From assembly GCA_040403315.1 (NCBI GenBank), contig JBBAKX010000006.1:1-64000 (forward strand): a stretch of 64,000 nt of DNA. Reading direction: 5' to 3'. Below the pieces are notes generated by a model. That model worked only from the letters and a program-made list of their open reading frames with translations. It was not told where the DNA came from and searched no databases. Positions 1 to 8,349 of the stretch are shown here, in pieces. Numbering within the stretch: the stretch's first letter is position 1; each line of letters opens with the position of its first letter. A program made the translations under genes and the position numbers. Source of the stretch: CAMCXT01 sp040403315. Lineage in GTDB: Bacteria > Bacteroidota > Bacteroidia > M30B66.

Positions 1-1367
1 CCGATACAAAATTTCCCGAAGATAGTACCAAGCACCTCTTCGTTTGTAACCTCTCCAGTAATTTCTGACAAAGCGTCTAAAGCATCTCGGATGTCTACTG
101 AAAGGAGATCACCGGGCAATCTCAACTCCAATCCTCTGAGCACTTGCTCAAGGCATTGAGATGATTGATTTAAAGCATGATAATGTCTTGCATTGGTTAC
201 AACCACTTCTTTTCCATCTGGCTTTCCATGATAAACGTATTGTACCAAGTGATTGGTCAATTCGTTCAAACCTATTTTGTTTAATGCACTTAAAACCAAG
301 GTGCTTTCTGGAAGATTATTCGGAATTGAATCCAATTTATCTGCTTTGTTCATTACTGGAATAACCAAAGTATTAGAGTTAGCTTCATCCTGAATTTGCT
401 TTAATTGATGATTCACCTCACCTGCAACGAAGCTTTCATTATCAAAAAGATAGAGAACTATTGAAGCTTCTCGAATGCTCTTGAAACTTCGTTCTATTCC
501 GATATTTTCAACAATATCATCTGTTTTTCTCAATCCAGCTGTGTCGATAAATCGAAAGGCCATTCCTTCCAATATCAAAACATCTTCAATTGTATCTCTT
601 GTGGTACCGGCAATGTCGCTCACAATGGCGCGCTCCTCATTTAACAAGGCATTCAGCAGCGTCGATTTTCCGGCATTGGGCTTTCCAGCAATCGTAACAG
701 GAATTCCGTTTTTGAGCACATTGCCCATCGCATAACTAGCTTTTAATCTGTTCACAACGCCAAGAATATGCTTCACCAAGGTTGCTAATAAACCACGGTC
801 AGCAAATTCAACATCCTCAGTACTAAAATCTAATTCAAGCTCAATCAAGGCTAAAAAATTGAGTAGCTCTGTTCGCAGCTTTCTGATTTCATCACCAAAA
901 CCTCCGCGAAGCTGCTGCATCGCCAATGCATGGGCAGTTTGGTTGCCAGAAGAAATCAAATCAGCTACTGCTTCAGCCTGGCTTAAATCCAATTTACCAT
1001 TCATAAATGCACGCAAAGTGAACTCTCCAGCTTTAGCAGGTTCAGCGCCATTTCTGTACAATAATTGAAGCAACTCTTGCTGAACGTAAACCGAGCCGTG
1101 ACATGAAATTTCTAAGGTATCTTCTCCTGTGTATGAAAGCGGACCACGAAAAATGCTTACCAGTACTTCATCGATCTTACGACCTTCATCTTGCATTTTT
1201 CCAAAGAGAATGGTGTATCCTTCGGCTGTTTCCAGCTTTTTACCACCGTAGGGATGAAACACTCTTCCGACAACCTCAAATGCTGATGGTCCACTGATTC
1301 GAATCACTGCAATGGCAGCCATTCCGGGGTTAGTTGCTAATGCAGCAATGGTTGTGTTTTGATTCAT
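1..1367 (-). CDS. mnmE: tRNA modification GTPase MnmE (C-terminal end cut by window)
   Basis: MnmE acts with MnmG to install the 5-carboxymethylaminomethyl group on wobble uridine of some tRNAs. The translation starts MNQNTTIAALAT at 1367 and contains the N-terminal tetrahydrofolate-binding domain, then a G domain with the P-loop GKPNAGKST, the switch segment AGTTRDT, DTAGL and NKAD. The frame runs off the window at FGKFCIG, so only the terminal Lys and the stop of the invariant C-terminal C-[IL]-G-K motif are missing; the gene is essentially complete. It is the last gene of a leftward operon, 3 bp after the DoxX-like gene. Confidence 0.97.
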   Translation of the reverse strand, partial: MNQNTTIAALATNPGMAAIAVIRISGPSAFEVVGRVFHPYGGKKLETAEGYTILFGKMQDEGRKIDEVLVSIFRGPLSYTGEDTLEISCHGSVYVQQELLQLLYRNGAEPAKAGEFTLRAFMNGKLDLSQAEAVADLISSGNQTAHALAMQQLRGGFGDEIRKLRTELLNFLALIELELDFSTEDVEFADRGLLATLVKHILGVVNRLKASYAMGNVLKNGIPVTIAGKPNAGKSTLLNALLNEERAIVSDIAGTTRDTIEDVLILEGMAFRFIDTAGLRKTDDIVENIGIERSFKSIREASIVLYLFDNESFVAGEVNHQLKQIQDEANSNTLVIPVMNKADKLDSIPNNLPESTLVLSALNKIGLNELTNHLVQYVYHGKPDGKEVVVTNARHYHALNQSSQCLEQVLRGLELRLPGDLLSVDIRDALDALSEITGEVTNEEVLGTIFGKFCI

Positions 1368-1370
1368 CGT

Positions 1371-2324
1371 TTATTGAATAATTGATGGCCCTCCAGACCT
1401 TATCTTGAATTCGGATTGTAACGCATTAATTTTAGGTATGGAATTGAAATGCCATTTTGCTACGATTGTTGAACCATCTAAAAGTATTAATCCCGGATTT
1501 GATCTGATCATGCTTTTCAAAACGTCACGATCAGCGCGCAAAAATGGATATGCAGCCTGAACCTCATGTCTGAAATCTTCAATCTCAGAAGAATTATTTG
1601 ATGCAATTCCATAAAACGGGATGCCCAATTTCTCTACTTCGGAAGCTAATTGATTGAAATTGGAAACTGCGTTCGAATTACATGTTTTAATGTCTTCTAC
1701 AACCAAGAAAAACTGATTCTCACGATAATCTAAAACTTCCTTAGTTGAATTGTTTCCGTCCATATCGAAGCAATTGAAGTTTCGGTTTTGCATACCAATA
1801 GTGTCTTTGATATCCATACCAACCCGATAATTCCCGAAATCAATGATTGGCAGAAAGCTGTACGAATAGATTGGAATTACTGCAACAATTAAAACAAAGG
1901 TTGTTAATATTACTTTTTGTTTGATAGGTGAAAACAGAGGTTTGATTTTATTCCAATTCATTAACTGATAAAGGGAAAGAATCAAAAGGATGAGCTGAAC
2001 AAAAAAATTATCCCATATGTTTTCTCCATTTTGGTTTGAAAGGAAGATGATAAATATCAAATGAAATAGATCAAACAGAGAAATCAACAACAATGTCAAT
2101 CTTACTTTCTGTCCAAGCAACAACATCGCTCCAAGACCCATTGTCACCAAACTAAAAATTCCAGCTTGTAACACTGAAGTTGAAACCAGAATGTCTAAGT
2201 CGAGCTTTACAAAGTAGCCTTCTAGCCTGAATGCATAACCAACTAAATCGTTGGCATTAACAAGCCCTATTATGATCAGATAACTTCCAACCATCAGTCT
2301 ACTTATCAAAACCAAGTATCTCAT
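1371..2324 (-). CDS. DoxX-like membrane protein with redoxin-like C-terminus (BT_3928 type)
   Basis: The 317-residue product begins with four to five hydrophobic segments (about residues 1-155) typical of DoxX-like proteins. After one more membrane segment (about 137-160) it ends in a soluble domain (about 180-317) whose strand and helix pattern resembles a thioredoxin/peroxiredoxin fold. I see no CxxC pair in it, so redox activity is uncertain. The architecture and position, directly after a DUF1599 gene, match the conserved Bacteroidota family named after BT_3928. It lies 8 bp downstream of the DUF1599 gene and 3 bp upstream of mnmE, so all three are probably co-transcribed. The molecular function is not known to me. 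Confidence 0.8.
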   Translation of the reverse strand: MRYLVLISRLMVGSYLIIIGLVNANDLVGYAFRLEGYFVKLDLDILVSTSVLQAGIFSLVTMGLGAMLLLGQKVRLTLLLISLFDLFHLIFIIFLSNQNGENIWDNFFVQLILLILSLYQLMNWNKIKPLFSPIKQKVILTTFVLIVAVIPIYSYSFLPIIDFGNYRVGMDIKDTIGMQNRNFNCFDMDGNNSTKEVLDYRENQFFLVVEDIKTCNSNAVSNFNQLASEVEKLGIPFYGIASNNSSEIEDFRHEVQAAYPFLRADRDVLKSMIRSNPGLILLDGSTIVAKWHFNSIPKINALQSEFKIRSGGPSIIQ

Positions 2325-2332
2325 AATCGACT

Positions 2333-2875
2333 CTAATTCTCTTCAGTGAGCTTAATCAACGCGAAGACTGAATAATTCATCATATCCATGTAATTAGCGT
2401 CAATTCCTTCAGAGACAAGCGTTTTTCCTTTGTTATCTTCAATTTGTCTAATCCGCATCAAGCGCATAAGAACCATATCAGTAAACGAACTCACGCGCAT
2501 ATTTCTCCAAGCTTCTCCATAATCATGATTCTTCATCATCATTAAGTCTTTCACTTCTGCAACAGTAGCATCATAAAGCAATTCAGTCTTGTTAGCATCT
2601 AACTCTATTGGATCATTGTCTGTGAGCTTCAGTTGGATTAGACCAAGGATAGAATAATTCACAATGCCAATAAATTCAGGTTCTATACCTTCATCAACCA
2701 TATGGCTTCCAGATGTTTCGATTCCTCTAATTCTTGTTGCTTTGATATAGATTTGATCGGTGATGGAACTACTTCTTAGTATCCTCCACGACGTGCCATA
2801 GTCGTTGTTCTTCTTGAGAAATATTTCTTTGCACCTCGCCATTACGCGATCAAATTGTTCCGAAGTTTGTAGCAT
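2333..2875 (-). CDS. DUF1599 domain-containing protein
   Basis: This 180-residue protein has two repeated halves, each with a near-identical motif of the form KNxDYGxxWRxxRxSS followed by an RIRxIE segment (about residues 22-50 and 115-150). That internal duplication is diagnostic of DUF1599, a Bacteroidota family that looks like a MazG/dUTPase-type all-alpha NTP pyrophosphohydrolase relative. The biochemical role is unproven. It opens the leftward operon with the DoxX-like gene and mnmE. Its ATG (2873-2875 on the minus strand) shares two bases with the ATG of divergent folP. Confidence 0.85.
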   Translation of the reverse strand: MLQTSEQFDRVMARCKEIFLKKNNDYGTSWRILRSSSITDQIYIKATRIRGIETSGSHMVDEGIEPEFIGIVNYSILGLIQLKLTDNDPIELDANKTELLYDATVAEVKDLMMMKNHDYGEAWRNMRVSSFTDMVLMRLMRIRQIEDNKGKTLVSEGIDANYMDMMNYSVFALIKLTEEN

Positions 2876-3752
2876 GAAGTCAATTGAATTGGATGCGAAA
2901 TTAACATCCCTTCCGAATATACCATCAATTTGTGTTCAAGGAAAAATCGTTTCCTTCGAAAAAGCAAAGGTGATGGGCATTGTAAACGTAAATGATGAGT
3001 CATTCTACAAAGGAAGTCGAGCCAATTCTATCGAATCAGCATTACTTCTTGCTGAAAAACACATAAGTGGAAGTGCTACTTTTTTGGACTTAGGTGCGGC
3101 CTCTTCAAAACCAGGATCATCGCTTTCTAATGTTGAAGAAGAATGGAATAGGTTATCAGGAGTTCTCAAAGCTGTGAGAATAGAATTTCCCAATATTTAC
3201 CTTTCGGTGGATACTTATCATGCCGAAGTCGCTCGGCGGGCTGTTAACGAAGGAGTTGATTTAATCAACGACATTTCAGCAGGCGCGCTCGACAATATGA
3301 TGTTTAGTACGGTTGCTGATTTAAAGGTTCCTTATGTGATAATGCACATGCAAGGCAAGCCTGAAAACATGCAGAAAAATCCTCAATATCAAGATGTCAC
3401 TCAAGAAGTAATTTCAGAATTGACAAATAAAGCGAAGCAACTATTTCAATTGGGAGTTGCCGACGTTATTGTAGATCCTGGATTTGGTTTCGGTAAATCA
3501 CTTGAACACAATTATACTTTGCTCCACCACCTTGATGAATTCAAGCAAATGAGAATACCAGTTCTTGTTGGGGTTTCAAGAAAAAGTATGGTCACTCGAC
3601 TGTTGAATATTGATGCATCGGAAGCACTGAATGCAACAACAGCTTTGCATATGCTTGCTTTACAGAATGGAGCTAATATTTTGAGGGTACATGATAGTCG
3701 AGAAGCATCTGAAGCTATTGAGGTTTATGAGATGTTTGTTTCTTGTAGATGA
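2874..3752 (+). CDS. folP: dihydropteroate synthase
   Basis: FolP condenses p-aminobenzoate with dihydropterin pyrophosphate in folate synthesis. The 292-residue TIM-barrel sequence shows the family signatures in order: VMGIVNV near residue 34, DLGAASSKPG, SVDT, NDISAG, HMQG, DPGFGFGKS, GVSRKS and the C-terminal RVHD. ATG 2874 is chosen because the first residues MKSIELDAK give the usual N-terminus; the frame stays open to 2805 inside the opposite gene. The first catalytic loop is unusual: where the family has NVTPDSFxDGG this protein has NVNDESFYKGS. The gene is divergent from the DUF1599 gene and is normally followed by cdaA in Bacteroidota, but here the two are about 4.6 kb apart. Confidence 0.93.
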   Translation: MKSIELDAKLTSLPNIPSICVQGKIVSFEKAKVMGIVNVNDESFYKGSRANSIESALLLAEKHISGSATFLDLGAASSKPGSSLSNVEEEWNRLSGVLKAVRIEFPNIYLSVDTYHAEVARRAVNEGVDLINDISAGALDNMMFSTVADLKVPYVIMHMQGKPENMQKNPQYQDVTQEVISELTNKAKQLFQLGVADVIVDPGFGFGKSLEHNYTLLHHLDEFKQMRIPVLVGVSRKSMVTRLLNIDASEALNATTALHMLALQNGANILRVHDSREASEAIEVYEMFVSCR

Positions 3753-3814
3753 TGGAATTGTATTTCATTGAATTTGAATTACTTGAACAGTATTCAACAA
3801 GTACTTGAATAACT

Positions 3815-4107
3815 TCAATGGACAATTGAAGTTTCCTCTTGACTAACATACAATTGTCTCCGAAATTACCATTGGGAAGGGGAATAGCTTGGGATTTATC
3901 TTACAAAAAAAGCATGACTATTCCAAATCAAGTTTCGAACAGTTACCCTGACAAATTAAGCTATTTAGGAAAATGATTCTATCAACGAGCTCAGCGTTCA
4001 GTTGATAATCATTTCTTAATTTTCGATGAACTTGATTTTCCTAGAGTTGCAGTAAAGTCCTATTGAACTATTTGGCTGGATGAAATTTCATCAACAACAG
4101 TTCGGAT
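3815..4107 (+). repeat. non-coding tandem repeat, unit 1 of 2 (297-bp period)
   Basis: This unit and the next (4112-4404) match at a constant offset of 297 bp. Matching blocks include the core TGGGAAGGGGA (3873 against 4170), the block from AGCATGACTATTCC to AGTTTCGAAC (3911-3940 against 4208-4236), and TGAAATTTCATCAAC (4081 against 4378). The middle third has diverged. No sustained reading frame crosses it. The core also occurs, inverted, at 32587-32630 and 32890-32930, and more weakly at about 47373-47460. Confidence 0.8.
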
Positions 4108-4111
4108 AACT

Positions 4112-4404
4112 TTTCAATGCAACACGAGTTTCTTCTTGCTCCTCATTTCAATTCCTCCGAAATTGCCACTGGGAAGGGGATAGGTACGGGAATTTCCCAC
4201 AAAATAAGCATGACTATTCCAAATCAAGTTTCGAACATCACGGAGTTTCAAGTAAGCTATTCTGGCCCATGATTTAACTTGTGAGCATGATGCCTCAAGT
4301 CAGCAGTATTTCGAGAATCCTGAAGTGCTAGATTTTACTGAGAAACATGAAAGCCTGAGCGTTCCATTTTGGATCAATGAAATTCTATCAACACCCAATC
4401 ATAG
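4112..4404 (+). repeat. non-coding tandem repeat, unit 2 of 2 (297-bp period)
   Basis: This is the second unit of the 297-bp tandem pair and ends just before the stop codon of the SUMF-family gene at 4416. Its core, TGGGAAGGGGAT at 4170-4181, is followed by CGGGAATTTCCC, which contains an inverted repeat (GGGAA/TTCCC). Together the two units fill nearly the whole 663-bp gap between folP and the SUMF-family gene, where I see no coding sequence. Confidence 0.8.
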
Positions 4405-4415
4405 CCTTAAGTAAT

Positions 4416-5363
4416 TCACCATTTATTTAATTTCATAACAAACCGAAATCCTCGCTCAGAGGATGTTAAACTGGTTGAATCGTAAGGTTCTTCAACATGA
4501 ATGTTTAGATAATAGCCAGTATCTTTCCAACTTCCCCCTTTCGTAATTCCTCTTTCGTGAACATATTCCTCCACATTCCCAGCTATATCATACAGTCCAT
4601 AACCATTCGCTGGATATGATTTAACTGGAGCAACAATCCAATGATCGAAATCAATTGCACCATGCCATCCTGAAGCAGTCAGCGTTTTTCTAAATTCAAC
4701 TCCTCCATCTACTGTTTGCACCGGGATGATCTCATATCCAATTCCATCTTGCGGAATTACTCTAAACTTTGCCAACCATTTTCCATCTCTATCCTGCATC
4801 GAATTTCCTTTCCAAGGAAATTTTGAAAGATCCAATCCACCTTTAGCAGCATAGGTCCACTCTGCAATTGTTGGAAGCTGAAATTCAACATGTTTGAATT
4901 TGCGTTTCCCTTCGTTCATGTATTTAGCAGTAAGCCATTTACAGTAGCTTTCAGCCTGCTCATAACTTATACCTAAAACAGGATAATTTCGATATGCTGG
5001 ATGTCGAAAATAGTGGTCTACCATCGGCTCAGAGTAAGAATATCTATCGCGCCATACAATCGTATCCGGAAGCATTTGCTTGTAAAAAGTAGTATCATTG
5101 GATTTAACATCTTGAATAAACGCTTGATATTCCCCGTTGGTCACTTCATGGTTGAAAATATAAAAGCTATCAACTTCCATCATCCTTGACATTGTAACGT
5201 TGGGATAAGGAACATCTTGATCGCTTTGACCATAATGAAAGCTTCCCGCAGGTATTAAAACCAAAGATTTTTCGAGTTCTTTTACTTTAAATTTCTCTTG
5301 GGCGCTTAAACTATTTGAAAACAGCTGAAAAACCAAAAATAATAAGGTCAATTTATTCATCAA
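4416..5363 (-). CDS. exported SUMF1/FGE-sulfatase-domain protein, GldK/GldJ-like
   Basis: The 315-residue protein has a Sec signal peptide ending near residue 21 (SLSAQ) and then a formylglycine-generating-enzyme fold (about 30-313). Landmarks are IPAGSFHYG, the EVTNGEYQAF segment, EP(x)nYFRHPAYRNYPVLG, LPTIAEWTYAAKGG, DIAGNVEEYV, GGSW and ERGFRFV. The Y-x-EP-x-HPAY stretch resembles gliding-motility/T9SS lipoproteins GldK and GldJ, but no lipobox cysteine is visible. The two C-terminal cysteines that catalyse formylglycine formation are absent, so it is probably a binding or structural member. It follows the TonB receptor gene by 107 bp and is probably in the same transcription unit. Confidence 0.78.
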   Translation of the reverse strand: MMNKLTLLFLVFQLFSNSLSAQEKFKVKELEKSLVLIPAGSFHYGQSDQDVPYPNVTMSRMMEVDSFYIFNHEVTNGEYQAFIQDVKSNDTTFYKQMLPDTIVWRDRYSYSEPMVDHYFRHPAYRNYPVLGISYEQAESYCKWLTAKYMNEGKRKFKHVEFQLPTIAEWTYAAKGGLDLSKFPWKGNSMQDRDGKWLAKFRVIPQDGIGYEIIPVQTVDGGVEFRKTLTASGWHGAIDFDHWIVAPVKSYPANGYGLYDIAGNVEEYVHERGITKGGSWKDTGYYLNIHVEEPYDSTSLTSSERGFRFVMKLNKW

Positions 5364-5470
5364 TATTCTGAATTAGAAAACATTACAAACACCTAAGCAA
5401 CCCAACTTTCTTCAACTAAAAAGTCCGCAGGATGAAACAATCTCATTATAAATCTGGCGGACTATTCAAT

Positions 5471-7702
5471 TTAGAAATTCAAGCGAATGGCTCCAAAAAT
5501 ATTTCTACCAGGTGAATTGATTCCACTTGCAAATTGGCGGTATTGAGTATCTAAAATGTTATCAATGCCAGCCTGTAAAATCAACTCATCGAACAATCTA
5601 AAAGAGAAACGTAAATTCAAGTTAAACCAAGCTGGCATCCCTTCGGAGGTGGCATAACGTTCATTGTCTTCGCCATTTAAATTGTAATCCTTCAAACGTT
5701 TCCAACCATTGTAATTCACAAAGAATTCGGCCGAACTTCTGCCAATCTTATAGCTCAATTGCGTTCTTGCCATCAATGGCGGAATATGATCTAAAGGATA
5801 ATCTGTGGTGTCGGTTTTTATTCGTCCATACGCGTAACTCAAGCTCGCACGACAACTTAAATGGTCTGTTAATTGAACCGAATAGTTGGATGAAAAACCA
5901 AATAAGTATGCTTCACCCTTATTTTGATTCGCTAAAACTCGACTCAACACTCCATCATACAAAATAGAATCTTGTCCGTTGAACTGAAAAGCATCAGTAA
6001 CGATCGCATCCATGAAAGTAGTCGTATAGATTACATTCTCCCAATAGGCTTTCTTTCCGAAGCTTTTCGTAATGCCAAATTCAAAATTCACCGTTTTTTC
6101 CGGTTGGATACTGGGATTAGGAATGATCAAATCTCCAGGTGCAGATTCAAACACTTTACTCAAATCATCCACATTCGGAACACGAAACCCTGTAGATGTC
6201 ATCAATGAAATTTTTAAATCATCAGTTGGAATGCTAATAATACCAAGGCTTCCAGAATATACTGGATTCTTCTGCTCAACAGTCGAGTAGGGGAGTTTGA
6301 AAAAGCTAGTATCTACGAATTGTGAATTCAAACTGCTAAATCCCACCCTAAAACCGTCGTTCAATGTCAAACTTTCACTAAGTTTCCAAGTATGGGATAG
6401 ATATCCTGCAACATTCCACATTGTGTTGCTTCCATCTGGATATCTAGTATCTGCGGGTGATTCCCCACTTGTCTCAATGTTTAATACTGAAGCAGTAGAA
6501 CTTAAGGTATTGTACTGTGCATCAAGCCCAACCCTTAAAATATGGTCCTTGCTCACCCGTTTTAGATTCAAAAACGCCCCAGCAACATTCACATTTTCAA
6601 CTCGAGTTGTTCTAAGAGGATTTCCAAAGTTTCGCTGAATCCTGCTTTCTTCAATCGTTTGAAAATTAACTCCAGATCGAATATGCTGGAAAAATTTGTT
6701 TTGAATCCAGTGATTGTAGTCGTAAGCGGCCATAAATCTTGCCTGCGGACCATAATTCCACTCTGCAAAACGCAATCCTTCGTTATTGCTGGGATCAGTT
6801 AATCGATCATATCGAGGAACATCACTCGAATTTGAATATTGAAAATTCAATTGATGAACAGTGCCAATTTTAGGGCGGTATGCAATCTTTTGAACCAAGT
6901 CAAATTGAGAATATGCACTACCTACTTGCAAAAAACGATTGCTGTTCTTCACAAGTGAATCTTTTTCATGTATTCTCGAAACATAATTTAGACGTTCACC
7001 AAAAGCAAAACTGTAAAATGGATTCTGTTTTTTTCCACCCATTAAATCTCCAAAATCGGAGTAATTGATGGAAGTAAAACTTGCCCATTTGTGATTCCCT
7101 AAATGAAAATCAGCATGATATGTTTGCTCTTCATTTACTCCGCTGTACCTTGCAAATACGTTTGACTTGAACACTTTAGATCCCAAAGAATCTGAAAATA
7201 TGGGCGACTTGGTGAAAAAATGAACCACACCACCCAAAGCATCACTACCATAAACGGTTGAACTCGGACCAAACAATACTTCAACTCTTTCAAGTGAATT
7301 GTTGTCCATAGTGATTGCATTTTGTAAATGACCAGCTCTGTAAATCAAGTTGTTCATTCGAACACCATCTACAACCAGTAAAATGCGACTTGCCTCAAAT
7401 CCTCTAATTACAGGACTTCCGCCTCCCATCTGACTTTTCTGAACAAACACATTGCCCATATTTGATAAAACATCGGCTGTTGATTGGGCTTGCAATTGCT
7501 GCAAATCTTCAGTTTTCATTATCTGAATTTGTTGATTTAAAGTACGTAATACTTCCGGATCTTTGTTTACCGAAACCACAACCTTCAGTAAATTAATAGT
7601 TTTCAGTGTATCCTGAGTTGGTTTCTTCAGCTCATTTTGAGCCGAAATATCCATCGACAATGCAAACAAACCCATAAAACTGAAAAGAAACTCTCTTGTC
7701 AT
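5471..7702 (-). CDS. TonB-dependent outer-membrane receptor
   Basis: The 743-residue protein has a signal peptide (cleavage near residue 21, ISAQ), a TonB-box-like VVVSV segment near residue 41, a plug domain (about 50-170) containing GGGSPVIRGFEASRILLVVDG and YGSDALGGVV, and a long beta-barrel ending in the aromatic terminal residue F (AIRLNF). The plug sequence resembles haem/haemoglobin-type receptors, but substrate cannot be assigned from sequence alone. It lies between a small anchored protein (7756-8262) and the SUMF-family protein (4416-5363), forming an apparent three-gene uptake cassette inserted between folP and cdaA. Confidence 0.92.
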   Translation of the reverse strand: MTREFLFSFMGLFALSMDISAQNELKKPTQDTLKTINLLKVVVSVNKDPEVLRTLNQQIQIMKTEDLQQLQAQSTADVLSNMGNVFVQKSQMGGGSPVIRGFEASRILLVVDGVRMNNLIYRAGHLQNAITMDNNSLERVEVLFGPSSTVYGSDALGGVVHFFTKSPIFSDSLGSKVFKSNVFARYSGVNEEQTYHADFHLGNHKWASFTSINYSDFGDLMGGKKQNPFYSFAFGERLNYVSRIHEKDSLVKNSNRFLQVGSAYSQFDLVQKIAYRPKIGTVHQLNFQYSNSSDVPRYDRLTDPSNNEGLRFAEWNYGPQARFMAAYDYNHWIQNKFFQHIRSGVNFQTIEESRIQRNFGNPLRTTRVENVNVAGAFLNLKRVSKDHILRVGLDAQYNTLSSTASVLNIETSGESPADTRYPDGSNTMWNVAGYLSHTWKLSESLTLNDGFRVGFSSLNSQFVDTSFFKLPYSTVEQKNPVYSGSLGIISIPTDDLKISLMTSTGFRVPNVDDLSKVFESAPGDLIIPNPSIQPEKTVNFEFGITKSFGKKAYWENVIYTTTFMDAIVTDAFQFNGQDSILYDGVLSRVLANQNKGEAYLFGFSSNYSVQLTDHLSCRASLSYAYGRIKTDTTDYPLDHIPPLMARTQLSYKIGRSSAEFFVNYNGWKRLKDYNLNGEDNERYATSEGMPAWFNLNLRFSFRLFDELILQAGIDNILDTQYRQFASGINSPGRNIFGAIRLNF

Positions 7703-7755
7703 AGTTTATTGAAAATTAGTTGTTTAACGCTCTGATAATTTCTAATCAAAACCAA

Positions 7756-8262
7756 CTAATTCTCGGGAGGATTGTGTTCGGGAGATATGTGATGAAATGC
7801 ATTTTTCAATACGTAATTGAATTTCGCATCAAAAATCAACGCTTCAAAAGAAATCTGAAAATCCCAAATGGGAGGAAGATAAAGCAGTCGGGTTAACTTA
7901 TGTAGAAATGATTCCCCATTTTTTCTTAGTGGATTTTCATTTTCAAGAAGAGTTAATCTATCTATTATTCGGTCTTCCAATTTATCTGGAAATGCTAGCA
8001 ATTGAATTGTTTCGCCGGAAATTTGTGATGACTTAACATCATACATTTCACCTTTCCAAAGTATTTCATCATTTTCTAATTTACAAGCTAAATAGGCCGT
8101 CTTCGGCATAACAATTCGAACAAAGTGTTGAGGATCGGATTCAAGTTCCTCTATTACTTCCCAACGATGATAAAATTGCTGCGTCTTTAATGTGAGCCAC
8201 AATCCTCCAATTTGAAAAAGGAGCAATCCCAATAAAATCAATACTATTCCTTTCTTTGGCAT
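7756..8262 (-). CDS. small membrane-anchored protein of unknown function
   Basis: The frame is open from 8301, but the start at 8262 (MPKKGIVLILLGLLL) is preferred because it puts a single hydrophobic anchor at residues 4-24, followed by a soluble 145-residue domain that I do not recognise. A near-consensus -7 element (TACTTTTA on the minus strand, 8281-8288) lies upstream of this start. It precedes the TonB receptor by 53 bp and may be an accessory envelope protein of that cassette. That role is inference from position only. Confidence 0.6.
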   Translation of the reverse strand: MPKKGIVLILLGLLLFQIGGLWLTLKTQQFYHRWEVIEELESDPQHFVRIVMPKTAYLACKLENDEILWKGEMYDVKSSQISGETIQLLAFPDKLEDRIIDRLTLLENENPLRKNGESFLHKLTRLLYLPPIWDFQISFEALIFDAKFNYVLKNAFHHISPEHNPPEN

Positions 8263-8336
8263 GGATAAACTCAACGTGGTTAAAAGTACAATTGAATTCA
8301 ATCGAATGCATTCGTCCTTCCTTGCTATTCTTAGTA

Positions 8337-8344
8337 TACCTTTG
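8337..8344 (+). promoter_or_regulatory. Bacteroidota -7 box upstream of cdaA
   Basis: TACCTTTG matches the TAnnTTTG consensus exactly. It ends 5 bp before the ATG at 8350 and overlaps the alternative GTG at 8344, which argues for the ATG start and for a very short or absent leader. Confidence 0.55.
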
Positions 8345-8349
8345 TGAAT

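Noticed and set aside
5422..5463. Inverted repeat AGTCCGC/GCGGACT between the TonB receptor and SUMF genes
   Set aside because: The 7-bp stem has a 28-nt loop and no T-run on either strand, so I did not call a terminator or operator.
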